64,000 nt of DNA from Sambucus nigra (Eukaryota > Streptophyta > Magnoliopsida > Dipsacales > Adoxaceae): NCBI GenBank assembly GCA_949130495.1, contig OX422223.1:74150751-74214750 (forward strand), written 5' to 3'. Under the pieces are notes generated by a model. It was given only the letters and a program-made list of their open reading frames with translations, made no database searches and was not told the origin of the DNA. Positions 1 through 12,186 of the stretch are shown here, piece after piece (position 1 is the stretch's first letter; every line of letters begins with the position of its first letter). A program made the position numbers and the translations under genes.

Positions 1-1597
1 GATCATGTTCACAGATGACATAGTGGTCTATTTACGTACAGAGGGTGAGCATGTAGAACATCTTCGTATGGTTCTATAGACACTATAGGACCATCAGCTT
101 TATTAGAAGTTTGAGAATTACGGATTCTGGCTATATGAGGTGAAGTTTTGGGGGCAAGGGCATATTGTATCGAATAAATGGATTTCTATAAATCCAAAGT
201 AAGGTATCTGCGGTGAGGGAGTGGGCAATCCCATGACACCGACGAAGGTTCAAAGCTTTTTGGGGTTGGTTGGGTATTATTGCAGCTTCATAAAGGGCTT
301 ATCAAAGATTACAGATTATTTAACTAATCTTACTCGTAAGGAAGTGCCGTTGTTTTGGGATGATTATTTTCAGTTACCTTGTGACGACCTGAATGACAAA
401 TTAACTTCAGTGCCCATGCTTTCACTGCCTAGGGGAGGAGTGGAATATAATGTTTTCACCGATGTATCCTTACAGCGACTCAGAGGTGTAGTTCAGTAAG
501 AGGATCGAGCTATATCTTATGATTCTCATAAGCTTAACCCTCACGAGAGTAATTACCCCACACACGACTTTGAGTTAGCAGCAATCGTGTTTTCCTTGAG
601 GATTTAGAAGCATTACCATTTGGGTGAGCAGTTCATCTTATTCACGGACCATAAGTCGCTATAGTATCTATTTACACAGAAGGATCTGAATATACGGCAG
701 AGGAGATAGTTGAAGTTCGAGAAGGACTGCAAGTTTGATATTCAGTATCATCCTGGTAAGGTAAACACGGTGTCAGACTGTTAAGACGATGACCTACTAG
801 AGAGAAAGCATGGGTTTGGAAGGTGAAGTGGGGTAAACTTCGACATGATGACGAAATCTCTAGAGCATGTATGGAGGTATTGGATAGCACTCCCGATATC
901 ACTATGCGAGTCGTGAAAAAAAGTTCGTGGATCAGTTTTGTTAAGATAGGGTGTGATAATTATTGGCAGATGGAGCGGAGTTCATAGGGAGGCTTACACT
1001 TCAATAGGAGACTCGTAATTCCTAAGGATGAGGACCTGAGGTACGCAGTGATGACCCAGTATCATGGGTCAAGGTTTGATTACATACCCGATGGGGATGA
1101 GATGTATCAGGATACGCATAGACCATACTGGTGGTCGGGGATGAAGCATGACATAGCAGAGTGCTTCTCCAAATGCACTACCTACCAGTTAGTAAAGGTA
1201 GACCACTAGAGACCGACATGGATATTGCAGCCGTTGGAGATTCATGTTTTGAAATAGAAGAGCATCTCGATGGATTTCATTACTGGGTTATCGATGTCAC
1301 AGAGAGGTCACGATTCCATTTGGGTTATTGTAGATCGTCTGACCAAGGTGGACCACTTTTTTTTCGGTTAAGACAAATTTTGCGACAGCATAGTATGCCC
1401 ATCTATTTATTACTGAGATAGTGAGACAACATGGGATGCTGATTAATATTGTGTCCGATGAGAACAAGATTTTTGTGTCCCACTTTTGGCAAAGCTTTCA
1501 GGAGGTGATTTGCACTGATTTAAAGTTGAGTACGACTTACCAAACACAGACTAATGGACAGACATATCGATTTAATCAAATGTTAGAGGACATGCTA
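1..1597 (+). pseudogene. Decayed Ty3/gypsy pol, 5' part (RT end, RNase H, integrase), outer element D
   Basis: This is the remains of a reverse transcriptase-RNase H-integrase polyprotein. The RT active-site region is readable at once near base 8 (FTDDIV, both Asp kept). The conserved FLGLVGYY segment follows at 255-285, then an RNase H part with FTDHKSL near 640-660, then an integrase core from about 1270. Stops and frameshifts interrupt every domain, for example in-frame stops near 79 and 606. In the integrase the first and second Asp regions are recognisable (VSDEN near 1455), but the usual catalytic SER triplet reads TYR near 1563, so the Glu is lost. The reading breaks off at LEDML, where another element begins, and resumes at 40475. 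Family assignment is firm. The clade is probably chromovirus, judged from the C-terminal half. Confidence 0.9.
1591..1597. repeat. Left target-site flank of the nested array
   Basis: CATGCT at 1591-1596 is repeated at 40473-40478 on the far side of the array, where the interrupted integrase resumes. If the LTR runs from TG to CA, the 5-bp duplications are TGCTA and TGCTC, differing by one base. The exact edge is therefore uncertain by one or two bases. Confidence 0.7.
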
Positions 1598-2163
1598 TGT
1601 AATGACCCCACTTTTATAAACACATATATATAGTTTGTTTTTACACTCATGTGTCACCTATTATCTTATAAATGTTGTATTATTAAATATGTGGTATTAT
1701 TGGCTATAAATATAACAAACCCCATTTTTAAAATACGAAGAATCAACTCTAAATTGGATCAAATCGAAGCCTTATGACATATCTTAAGTTAAATAATAAG
1801 TTTTAGGGTAGAAAATATAATCTTATGAAACTTTAGGGACTAAAATAAAAACTATAAAAGGGCCACTTTGTAAATAAAATATTTTCAAGGACCTCTAAGA
1901 ATATTGAAAATATATAGCGTGAAATTACAAAAATACCCTTCATGTGTAAAATGACCCTTATACCCATATCACCTTTCCACCACATGTTGGTCACATCCAC
2001 CTTACACGTGTCGTCTACAGAGAGAAAGTCAAAACACTTGTCATCATTTGGTGATATTAACACTGTAAGACCACTCCAGAACGCGACACCTCGACGTTGA
2101 ATCACCATTGCAAAAAAGGATAATCGTTAGACATGTGTCAACACCGTAATACTTTTGGAAACC

Positions 2164-2171
2164 TATAAATA
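2164..2171 (+). promoter_or_regulatory. TATA box of LTR1
   Basis: TATAAATA followed by GGGCC. The same box is in LTR2 (9199), LTR3 (25875) and LTR4 (38722). It lies about 570 bp into the LTR, so R/U5 make up the remaining 1.8 kb. Confidence 0.75.
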
Positions 2172-2549
2172 GGGCCTTAGGGTTCAATTGAAACTCACTC
2201 CAATTCCTTGAGAATTATAGTAAGAAAGAGTGATTGAAAGCTTGGGAAATATCTCAAGAAGGATTTCTATAAATTTCGAAGAAAGAATTCATTTCCTAGG
2301 TATGATTTTATTTAAATGTTATGATGCATTTTTATGTTTTAAATTCGTATTTTATAGCTTTACTTAGTAGTTATGCGTGTAAAATACACTAAAGACTTCA
2401 CTAATCAAAACTTAAAATTTGGAAACAAACTAAATTGATTTTATTTTCAAAATATATCAATTTGTTTGAAAATATATATACGCTTTTTATACGCAATTGT
2501 TCGTTATTATGGAATCTCATTTAAGTAATTCCAAAGTCAGTCCCGGTGA

Positions 2550-2760
2550 AATTCTGTCTAGTTGAGATGGGATTTAAGTGGTGCCCTGTGACCCTCCATC
2601 TCTTCTGGGAATGAATCCAGAAATGTTCTGTCTAGATGAGATGGTATTTAAGTGGTGCCCCTGTGACCCTCCATCTCTACTAGGAATAAATCCGTAAATG
2701 TTCTGTCTAGATGAGATGGTAGTTAAGTGGTGCCCTTGTGACCCTCCATCTCTACTGGGA
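2550..2760 (+). repeat. Three tandem 74-75-bp hairpin repeats in LTR1
   Basis: Each unit carries the arms GAGATGG and CCATCTC (2564/2596, 2638/2671, 2713/2746) enclosing a conserved core around TTTAAGTGGTGCCC and TGTGACC. GGT and ACC inside the core can extend the pairing. The block sits about 380 bp downstream of the TATA box, so it should be transcribed. LTR2 to LTR4 carry two copies each. Confidence 0.85.
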
Positions 2761-3412
2761 ACCGACTGATTAGGAAGAACTATGAATTAAATTCTTTAAA
2801 TACGATGAATGAATATTAAAAATTGAGAAAATTGTTTTAGTAACCTTTTTCAGCAAGTTATTTTAGGATTAAAACACAATATTTAGAATTAGGATTTATT
2901 TAGAATACGTAATTAAACCTTTATTGTATCAATTAGATTAACGTGTGATCTAAGACTCAATATCTGTATTTTCGAGCCTCTATTTTAGGTGAGTACTCGA
3001 TGTCATTTCTTGCACATTTCAAATATATGATAGTATGGAAAACTATGTATTTTTTGAACTACTTTTATTCACAAAATACATCTGATATAGATGATTGATT
3101 CATTGTGATATGTTTATATTTTTCCATATAGACATACCGATTAAAATGAGCAATGAAAATTATATTAAATATTGGAAATAAGATTCGGCTTAAGGGACCT
3201 CTTTACTAACTGACCTTCCCATCTGGGTTATTACTGGCGTGCCCTAAATAAGGCATTGTGACGAACTAGTTCGATTGACTCTCAACTACCGGGGTATAAT
3301 GGGGTAGAAGAACACAGTATTAGAGCATACTTGGCCATTAAAATGATATGATTGAAAGAAAAAGATATCACATTTGATTTGTTGCATTCTTCTTATTCTG
3401 AGCTATCCAATT

Positions 3413-3414
<2 letters not shown>

Positions 3415-3462
<48 letters not shown>
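3415..3462. repeat. (TA)n microsatellite in LTR1
   Basis: About 24 TA units. The same position in the other LTRs is also TA-rich but of different length, so the tract is unstable. In LTR3 it is where foreign DNA was inserted. Confidence 0.95.
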
Positions 3463-3465
<3 letters not shown>

Positions 3466-4013
3466 TATCATTTCAATCAATCAATCAATCAATATATATA
3501 TATACTGTAAGTTCCTATCCATATGTGTATATGCCTTCTCTTTTGACTTTAATAGGTATCTATTTTATGAAAACCTTGGAATGCCGGGAGATTAAATCTT
3601 ATTCCTCTTTTAGCTGGCGTTGTATAAATAACAAATTTTCAGGAAATAATTAGACGGTAGGATGTAGTGTAGAAGAACTATGTTGAAGATTTAGCTTAAG
3701 GAGCTCTTTTGTTAATACTTTTAAATATAAAGTTTGTTTTTATGAGATAGAGCATATTTGGATCTTTAGTAATAGGTTTTTACTTTTGGCATAAGTTGTA
3801 ATTCGCTCATACTTTAATATATGTGAACTTTCCTTTTAGAAAGATCTGATAACGCAATTACATTTTTTTCAATAGTTTAAGATTCATAACCATGTCAATG
3901 TATTTTCGTTGCAATTATTTAAAGAAATATTTTATAGACAGAATACTGAATGCCTTGGTGGATTGTCAAGACACTCATTCCCTACTACTATTGGGTTGGG
4001 CTTGTAAAAGAGG

Positions 4014-4025
4014 TGGTATCAGAGC
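4014..4025 (+). promoter_or_regulatory. Primer binding site of e1 (initiator Met tRNA)
   Basis: TGGTATCAGAGC is the standard plant primer site complementary to the 3' end of initiator Met tRNA. It lies 5 bp after the LTR end. e2 has a variant (10935-10946, TGGTATCAAAGC), and so does e3 (34024-34035, TGGTATCAGAGA). Confidence 0.9.
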
Positions 4026-4222
4026 ATAGGTTATGAATCCGTAGACTACGGAACATATGTTTCGAACGTTATAGATTTCATGTTTCCATCCTTAGGAAAT
4101 AGTATTAAATATATGATTAATTTGATAACCCTCCCTATGTGTTATATTATTTATAATTTGTCTTTTAGTTTTTTATCTTGATATAGTATAGTAGATCTTG
4201 CGTTTGTCCATGACTGTAGAAA

Positions 4223-5250
4223 ATGACCAAGAGAATATCAAATATTGGAACTAGCGATTCAAGTATGGAAGGATTGGAAGGCGCATACAAGGGGATTGAA
4301 AGTCTAGCAAAGATTGTTCAAAAACAAGTAAATAATGGAGTACCAAGGAATCCTGAACTAAGTAGATGTACAATTGAACTGTTTAAGATGTTGATTCTGC
4401 CATCTTTTAAAGGTAATCCTAACCCCACTGACGCAGAATGTTGGGTGATGAAAATAGAAAAGATACTTGATGTTCTTAAGTGTAGTGATGAATAAAGAGT
4501 TTCATTTGGAACGTTTATCTAAGAAGGTGAATCCGAACATTGGTGGAGAATGACTAAGAGAATACACGAGGAAAGGAATAACCCCATAGGTTGGAATGAC
4601 TTCTTAGTGATATTCTACGAGAAATACTTTCCTAAAAAGGTACAAGACCAAAAAGCAGCCAACTTCATGGGTTTAGTTCAAGGTAATATGACAGTTAGTC
4701 AAAATGAGGCGAAGTTTACCGAGTTATCCCATTTTGCATGTCATGTTGTGATAACTGATGTTTTAAAAGGTAAAGAAGTTTGAAGGTGGGTTAAGGTTGA
4801 ATATTTGTAGTCGAATTTCCATCCTGAAGTTGACATCATATACTAATGTGGTGACTAGAGCAACGATAGTTGAGAAGGACAGTGAAGAATATAATCAGAT
4901 TAGAGAAGGGAAGAGGAAGTTTGTGGAACAAAAAGGAAGTAACCCTATTAATAAACTCTTTAGGACTATACCCAATACAGGACGTCCTTTTGTGAACAAA
5001 CCCTTTAATGTCGATAGATGCCAATATGTGGTAATATTCCTCGAGGGTAACCAAGTTACCTGGAGACCGTAAATTGCTTTGGGTATTGCCAAAAGGGACA
5101 TAAAACGAGAGATTTCCCTAACAAAGGGAAGGCTCCAACAAAGACTTTAATGATAATAAGGATCATGGCAGACAAGGTAGAATTTTTAATCTTTTCGATG
5201 CAAAGGCTTCTAATGCAATAATGCTAGGTATACTTTCTATATGTGGACGA
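4223..5250 (+). pseudogene. gag pseudogene of e1
   Basis: The start is the second of two close ATGs (the first is at 4211), because only this frame carries the long reading. It encodes a Retrotrans_gag capsid: PSFKGNPNPTDAECWV, then a second block WNDFLVIFYEKYFPKKVQDQK with the usual F..L.QG.MTV pattern (4550-4783). A degenerate CCHC zinc knuckle follows near 5070-5115 (CFGYCQKG). Stops near 4493 and 4781 and several frameshifts after 4790 break it. No intact capsid could be made. Confidence 0.88.
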
Positions 5251-5265
5251 CCTTTTCAAGTTTGA

Positions 5266-8200
5266 ATGGATCCTGGTTCTACCCATTCATTTGTGTCTTT
5301 GCATTTTGTTAATCTCTTTCCCAATATTCCTAAACCCTTGAATCATAACATGCATGTTTTAACTCCTTCTAGTGATTTATTGACGGGTACATTAGTATAT
5401 AGATCTTTCCCTATAGATGTCAGTAGTCATAAACTATCTGTCGATTTGATAGTTTTAGACATAAGAGATTTTGAAGTCATTTTGGGGATGGATTGGTTAT
5501 CATTAAATCATGATAGTGTAGATTGCTTTGAGAAGAGAGTTACTTTCCAAATTCCTAACCAACAAAAATTCAATTTTGAAGGAATTGGCATCCTATCTCC
5601 CATGTGTATTATCTCTGCAATCCAAGTCTATAGTTTTCTTAAAAAAGGATGCCAAGGATTTCTTGCAAGTGACATTGATTTGCAAATGAGAGGGACATGT
5701 TTAGAAGAGATCCCTATAGCTAAACATTTTCCAGATGATTTACCCACACTACCTCCTGTTAGAGAAATAAAGTTTACGATTGACCTTATTCCTGGAGCTA
5801 TACCAATCTGAAAATTACCTTATCGCATGGCACCTTTAGAATTCAGGTAATTAAAAGTTCAATTACAAGATATGTCAGAGAAGGGTTTTATTAGACCAAG
5901 TATATCTCCTTGGGGTGCTCCAGTGTTATTTGGTAAAAAGAAGGATGGGACGATGAGGTTATGCATAGATTATCGTAAACTGAACAAGGTAACTATTAAG
6001 AATAAATACCCCCTACCTCATATAGATGATTTGTTTGGCCAACTACAAGGTGCGCAAGTATTTTCTAAGATTGACCTTGTGACAGGATATCACCAATTGA
6101 AGATTAAGGAAGATGATATTTCAAAATTATCTTTTCGTAATAGATATAGTCATTATGAATTTCTTGTGATGCCATTTGGACTTACTAATGCACCAGCTGT
6201 TTTTATGGATATGATGAATAGAGTGTTTAGGGAATATTTGGATCAATGTGTGGTTTTTTTCATTGGTGATAACCTTATTTATTCTAATAGTATTGAAGAA
6301 CACGAGAAGTATTTAGAGATAGTATTACAATTCCCCAGGAAGGACAAGTTATATGCGAAATTAAAGAAGTGTGAATTTTTGTTGCCTAGCGTTTCTTTTC
6401 GAGGACGTGTTTTTTCCAAAGAGGGAGGGTCGGTTGACCCTCAAAAGATCAAGGCTATACTAGATTGGCCTAGACCAAATAATGTGACAAAGATTCGTAG
6501 TTTCCTTGGATTAGCAGGTTATTATCGAAGATTTGTTGAAGGATTTTCTTGTATTGCCAAACCTCTATCTAGGTTAACACAAAAGAAGGTGAAATATGAA
6601 TGGCCTCAGGAAGTTGAGAATAGTTTCACGAACTTAAGAATCGATTAGTAACTGCTCCAATTTTAATTATTCCATCATGGACGGGAGGATTGGTGATTTA
6701 TAGTGATGCTTCAAAAAGTGGTTTGGGATGTGTGCTAATGCAAAATGGAAAAGAAGTAGCTTATGCCTCGAGACAATTAAAACTACATGAATAGAATTAT
6801 CCATCCCATGACCTAGAATTAGTGGCTGTAATTTTTTCCCAAAAGATTTGGAGATATTATTTGTATGGTGAGACTTGTGAGATTTATACCGATCATATGA
6901 ATTTAAAATATATATTTACTCAGAAAGAATTGAACATGAGACAAAGGAGGTGGCTAGAATTGATGAAGGATTATGATTTAAATATTCATTATCACCCAAG
7001 GAAAGCTAATGTAGTGGTTGACGCATTAAGTAGGAAATCTAAAACAAACTTAGCACGTCTCATTACAAATCGGGAACCTTTGTTAAGGGATTTGAGAAGT
7101 ATGGAAATAGATGTATGTATATATAGCAAAGGAGGAATATTCGCAAAGTTATAAGTACAGCCCACATTGATGGAAAGGATCAAAATTGCACAAGTAAATG
7201 ACCCACAACTAAAAATATTACAGAAGGGGTTATTGAAGAAAAGAGAATTGAATTTATGATACGGGATGATACATTGAGGTTTAGAAATAGAGTGTGTGTT
7301 CCACGTGATGCCCAACTGAAGAGGCAAATTTTGGAGGAAACTCATTGCTAGAGATTTACGTTTCATCCTAGAAATACCAATATGTGTAGAGATCTTCGAG
7401 AAGTATTTTTGTGGAATAATATGAAAAGGGAGATAGCAAAATTTATATCTCAATGTTTGGTTTGTCAACAAGTAAAAGCTGAACATCAGAAACCATAAGA
7501 ATTATTACAACCTCTACCTATCCTTGAGTGGATATGGGAACATATTACCATGGATTTTGTGATAGGTTTACAATGGAGTTCAAATGGTAATGATTCTATT
7601 TGGGTAATTATTGATAGGTTAACTAAATTTGCTCATTTTCTTACCATTAAGATTACCCATTCTTTAGAAAAGTTAGCTAAGTTGTATGTGCGGGAAATTA
7701 TTAGGCTTTATGGAACCCCAAGTTTAATTGTTTCTGATCGTGACCCTAGATTCATTTCTCGATTTTGGAAAAGCCTACAAGAAACCATGGGAACAAAATT
7801 GAATTTTAGCACTGCTTTTAATCGTCAAATAGATGGACAATCTGAGAGGTCCATTCAAACCTTAGAGGATATGCTAAGGGCATGTGTATTTAATTTAAAA
7901 GGGAACTGGGATAATCATTTACCGTTAGTGGAATTTGGATATAATAATCAAGAAAGTATTCAAATGGATCTATATGAGTCACTCTATGTTAGGAGGTGTC
8001 GTTTTCCTGCCTGTTGGGTAGAAGTCGGAGAAAGAAAAATTTTGGGACCAGAATTGATTCAAATCATAAGAGAGAAAGTGAAGTTGATACAAGACCGACT
8101 TCGAATCACTCAAAGCCATCAAAAGAGTTATTTTGGCAATTGACATCGACTGTTAGAATTCTAAATAGGAGATTATGTGTTCTTGCGAGCATCGACTTCA

Positions 8201-8587
8201 AAGGGAGTAGTACGATTCGAGAAGAAAGGAAAGTTGAGACCAAGATACGTAGGACCTATTGAAATCCTTGAAAAGATAGGAGCTGTTGCGTATAAAATAG
8301 CCTTATCACCTGAACTCTCTAGTGTACATAATGTGTTTCACGTATCAATGATAAAGAAATATGTCCCAGATCCAACACATATCTTAAGTCAGGATCGTCT
8401 TCAAGTTAGATAAGATTTATCATACATTGAGCATCCGGTAGAAATTTTGGACCATAAAGATCAAATATTACGAACCAATGTAATTCCACTAAGCAAAGTA
8501 TTATGGCGTAATTCTTCAGTTGAAGAAGGAACATGGGAGCTAGAAGATGAAATAAATGAGAGATATCCACACTTGTTTGTAAATTAA
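5266..8587 (+). pseudogene. pol pseudogene of e1 (PR-RT-RNH-IN-chromodomain-like)
   Basis: Domain order is protease, RT, RNase H, integrase. The protease opens with DPGSTHSF (5269) and ends at a TGA at 5811. RT covers 5872-6600 with [12 protein letters not shown] and MPFGLTNAP, but the usual FIDD reads FIGDNL, so the first catalytic Asp is Gly. RNase H (6690-7030) has YSDAS and TDH. Integrase has a broken zinc finger (stop near 7348), an intact core D/D/E (TMDFVIGL 7552, VSDRDPRF 7735, SER 7840), then a chromodomain-like end (LWRNSSVEEG near 8500). Stops near 5811, 5848, 6793, 7153, 7348 and 7496 are shared with e2. Confidence 0.9.
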
Positions 8588-8619
8588 TATGAGTCAAGTT
8601 TGGGGACCAAACTTTTTAT

Positions 8620-8632
8620 AAGGAGGGTAGGA
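8620..8632 (+). promoter_or_regulatory. Polypurine tract before LTR2
   Basis: AAGGAGGGTAGGA directly abuts the LTR start TGTAATG. It is the expected plus-strand primer for reverse transcription. Equivalent tracts lie at 23645-23657 (e2) and 38144-38156 (e3). Confidence 0.85.
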
Positions 8633-9198
8633 TGTAATGACCCCACTTTTATATGCTCATATATATAGTTTGTTTTTACACTCATGTGTTACTTATTATC
8701 TTATAAATGTTGTATTATTAAATATGTGGTATTATTGGCTATCAATATAACAAACCCCATTTTTTAAATTCGACGAATCAACTGTAAATTGGATCAAATC
8801 GAAGTCTTATGACATATCTTAAGGTAAATAATAAGTTTTGGGTAGAAAATATAATTTTATAAAACTTTAGGGACTAAAATAAAAATATAAAAATTTGTCA
8901 TTTTATAAATAATATATTTTCAAGGACCTCTAAGAAATATTGAAAATAAATAGTGTGAAATTACCAAAATACCCTTCATGTGTAAAATGACCCTTATTCC
9001 CTTATCACCTTTCCACCACATGCTGGTCACCTCCACCTTACACGTGTCGTCTCCAGAGAGAAAGTCAAAATACTTGTCATCATTTGGTGATATTAACACG
9101 GCAAGACCACTCCAGAACGCGACACCTCGGTGTTGAATCACCATTGCAAAAAGGCTAGTCATTAGACACGTGTCAACACCGTAATACTTTTGGAAACC

Positions 9199-9206
9199 TA
9201 TAAATA
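9199..9206 (+). promoter_or_regulatory. TATA box of LTR2
   Basis: TATAAATA in the same context as in LTR1, followed by GGGTC instead of GGGCC. Confidence 0.7.
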
Positions 9207-9594
9207 GGGTCTTAGTGTTAATTTGAAACTCACACCAATTCCTTAAGAATTATAGTAAGAAAGAGTGATAGAAAGCTTGGAAAATATCTTAAGAAGTAAA
9301 TCTATAATTTCGAAGAAAGAACTCATTTCGTAGGTATGATTTTATTTAAATGTTATAACGCATTTTTATAGTTTTAATTTCGTATTTTATAGCTTTACTT
9401 AGTAGTTATGCTTGTAAAATACACTAAAGACTTCACTAATCAAAACTTAAAATTTGGAAACAAACTAAATTGATTTTATTTTCAAAATATGTCAACTTTT
9501 TAGAAAATATATATACGCTTTTTAAAATAATTTTTGTACGCCATTGTTCGTTATTATGGAATTTCATTTAAGTAATTCGAAAGTCAGTACCAGT

Positions 9595-9735
9595 GAATTT
9601 CTATCTAGTTGAGATGGGATTTTAGTGGTGCCCTGTGACCATCCATCTCTACTGGGAATAAATTCATAAATGTTCTTTCTAGATGAGATGGTATTTAAGT
9701 GATGCCCCTGTGATCCTCCATCTCTAATGGGAACC
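9595..9735 (+). repeat. Two tandem hairpin repeats in LTR2
   Basis: GAGATGG at 9611 and 9685 pairs with CCATCTC at 9642 and 9718. There is one copy fewer than in LTR1. Confidence 0.8.
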
Positions 9736-10934
9736 GACTTATTAGGAAGAACTATGAATTGAATTCTTTAAATACGATGAATGAATATTAAAAATTGAGA
9801 AAATTGTTTTAGTAACCTTTTTCAGCAAGTTATTTTAGGATTAAAACACAATATTTAGAATTAGGATTTATTTAGAATACGTAATTAAACCTTTATTGTA
9901 TCTATTAGATTAACATGTGATCTAAGAGTCAATATCTGTATTTTCGAGCCTCTATTTTAGGTGAGTACTCGATGTAATTTCTTGCACATTTCAAATATAT
10001 GATAGTATGCAAAACTATGTATTTTGTGAACTACTTTTATTCTCAAAATATATAAGATACAAATTATTGATTCATTGTGATGTGTTTATATTTTTCCGTA
10101 TAGACATACCGATTAAAATGAACATTGAAAATTATAGTGAATATTGGAAATAAGATCCGGCCTAAGAGACCTCTTTACTAACTGACCTTCCCAGCTGGAT
10201 TATCACTGGTGAGACCTAAATAAGTCATTGTGACGAACTAGTTCGATTGACCCTCAACTACCGGGGTATAATACGGTAGAAGAACACGATATTAGAGCGT
10301 ACTGGGCCATTAAAATGATATGATTGAAAGAAAAAGATATCACATTTGATTTGTTGCATTCTTCTTAGTTTGAGTTATCCAATTGTGATATATATACTAT
10401 CATTTCAATATATATATATATATATATATATATACTGCAAGTTCCTATCCATTATGTATATGCCTTCTCTTTTGACTTGAATAGGTATCTATTTTCTGAA
10501 AATCTTGGAATGTTGGGAGATTAAAACTTATTCATCTTTTAGCTAACGTTGTATAAATAACGAATTTCCAGGAAATAATTAGACAGTAGGATGGAGTGTA
10601 GAAGGACTATGTTGAAGATTTAACTTAAGGAGCTCTTTTGTTAATACTTTTAAATATAACGTTTGTTTTTATGAGATAGATTATGTTTGGCTCTTTAGTA
10701 ATAGGTTTTTACTTTTGGCATAAGTTGTAATTCGCTCATACTTTAATATATATGAAGTTTCCTTTTAGAAAGCTCTGGTGACGTAATTTTCACTAGTTTA
10801 CGATTCATGACCATATGAATGTATTTTCCTTGCAATTATTTTAAGAATTATTTTAAGGCCAGAATACTGAATGCCTTTGTGTCTTGTCAAGACACTCATT
10901 ACCTACTACTGTTGGGTTGGGGTCATAAAAGAGA

Positions 10935-10946
10935 TGGTATCAAAGC
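10935..10946 (+). promoter_or_regulatory. Primer binding site of e2
   Basis: TGGTATCAAAGC, one base off the initiator-Met consensus, 5 bp downstream of LTR2. Confidence 0.8.
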
Positions 10947-11143
10947 ATAGGTTATGAACCTGTAGACTACTGAACATAGGTTTCGAACGTTATAGATTTC
11001 ATGTTTCCATCCTTAGGAAATAGTATTAAATATCTGATTTATGTGATAACCCTTCCTATGTGTTATATTATTTATAATTGGTCTTTTATTTTTTTATCTT
11101 GATATAGTATAGTAGATCTTACGTTTGTCCATGACTGTAGAAA

Positions 11144-12160
11144 ATGACCAAGAGAAGATCAACTATTAGAACTAGCGATTTAGGTATGGAAGGACTGGAA
11201 AGTGCATAAAAGGGGATTGAATGTCTAGCAATGATTGTGGAGCAACAGATGAATAATGGAGTACTAAGGAATCCTGAACTAAGTAAATTTACTATTAAAA
11301 AGTTCAAGAAGTTGATTCCACCATCTTTTAAAGGTAATCCTAACCCCACTGACGTAGAAAGTTGGGTGATGCAAATAGAAAAGATACTTGATGTTCTTAA
11401 GTGTACTAATGAATAAAGAGTTTGATTTGGAACGTTTATATTGGAAGGTAAAGCCGAACATTGGTGTAGAATGACTAAGAGAATATACGAGGAAAGGAAT
11501 AACCCCATAGGTTGGAATGACTTCTTTGTGATATTCTATGAGAAATACTTTCCTGAAACGGTATAAGATGAAAAAGTAGTCGACTTCATGGGTTTACATG
11601 AAGGTAATATGATTGTTAGTCAAAATGAGGTGAAGTTTACCAAGTTATCCCATTTTGCATGTCATGTTGTGATAACTGATGTTTTAAAAGGTAAAGAAGA
11701 TTGAACGTGGGTTAAGGTTGAATATTTGTAGTCGAATTTCCATCCTGAAGTTGACATCATATACTGATTTGGTGACTAGAGCAACGATAGCTGAGATAGA
11801 CAGTGAATAATATAATCAGATTAGAGAAGGGAAGAGGAAGTTTGGGGAACAAAAAGGAAAGAACCCTAATAATAAACTCTTTAGGACTATACCCAATACA
11901 GGACGAACTTTAGTGAATAAACCCTTTAATGTCGATAGATGCCAATATGTGGTAATATTCCTAGAGGGTAACCATGTTACCTAGAGACAGGAAATTACTT
12001 CGGGTATTGCCAAAAGGGACGTAAAACGAGAGATTTCCCTAACAAAGGGAAGGCTCCAACAAAGACTTTAATGATAATAAGGATCATGGAAGACAAGGTA
12101 GAATTTTTAATCTTTTCGATGCAAAGGCTTCTAATGCAATAATGTCAAGTATACTTTCTA
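11144..12160 (+). pseudogene. gag pseudogene of e2
   Basis: Same capsid as e1 (PSFKGNPNPTD near 11330; the second block from 11470), with an early stop in the first block (near 11208), a stop near 11415, another near 11565 and later frameshifts. The zinc-knuckle region near 11990-12040 is out of frame. Confidence 0.85.
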
Positions 12161-12186
12161 CATGTGCACAACCTTTTCAAGTTTGA

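Larger units (their letters stand above)
1598..4008 (+). repeat. LTR1 of the array (about 2.4 kb)
   Basis: It starts TGTAATGACCCC and ends just before AGAGG plus the primer site. Its 3' end was placed by alignment with LTR4, whose right flank returns to the host pol gene. It holds a U3 with ACACGTGTC-type (G-box/ABRE-like) motifs near 2005, a TATA box at 2164, three copies of a 74-75-bp hairpin repeat and a long (TA)n tract. It is longer than LTR2 (2297 bp) and LTR4 (about 2318 bp), mainly because of the extra hairpin repeat and the longer TA tract. Confidence 0.85.
8633..10929 (+). repeat. LTR2, shared by e1 and e2 (2.3 kb)
   Basis: It is a full LTR with a polypurine tract on its left and a primer site on its right, so it serves as 3' LTR of e1 and 5' LTR of e2. 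The TATA box is at 9199-9206, two hairpin repeats lie at 9595-9735, and the TA tracts near 10387-10434 are shorter than in LTR1. Confidence 0.88.

Noticed and set aside
3374..3595. 73-codon frame through the TA tract of LTR1
   Set aside because: Microsatellite-encoded Tyr-Ile repeats.
6992..7486. Minus-strand 164-codon frame, nearly identical at 13913-14407
   Set aside because: It is the antisense shadow of the RNase H/integrase region of e1 and e2; its conservation reflects the duplication.
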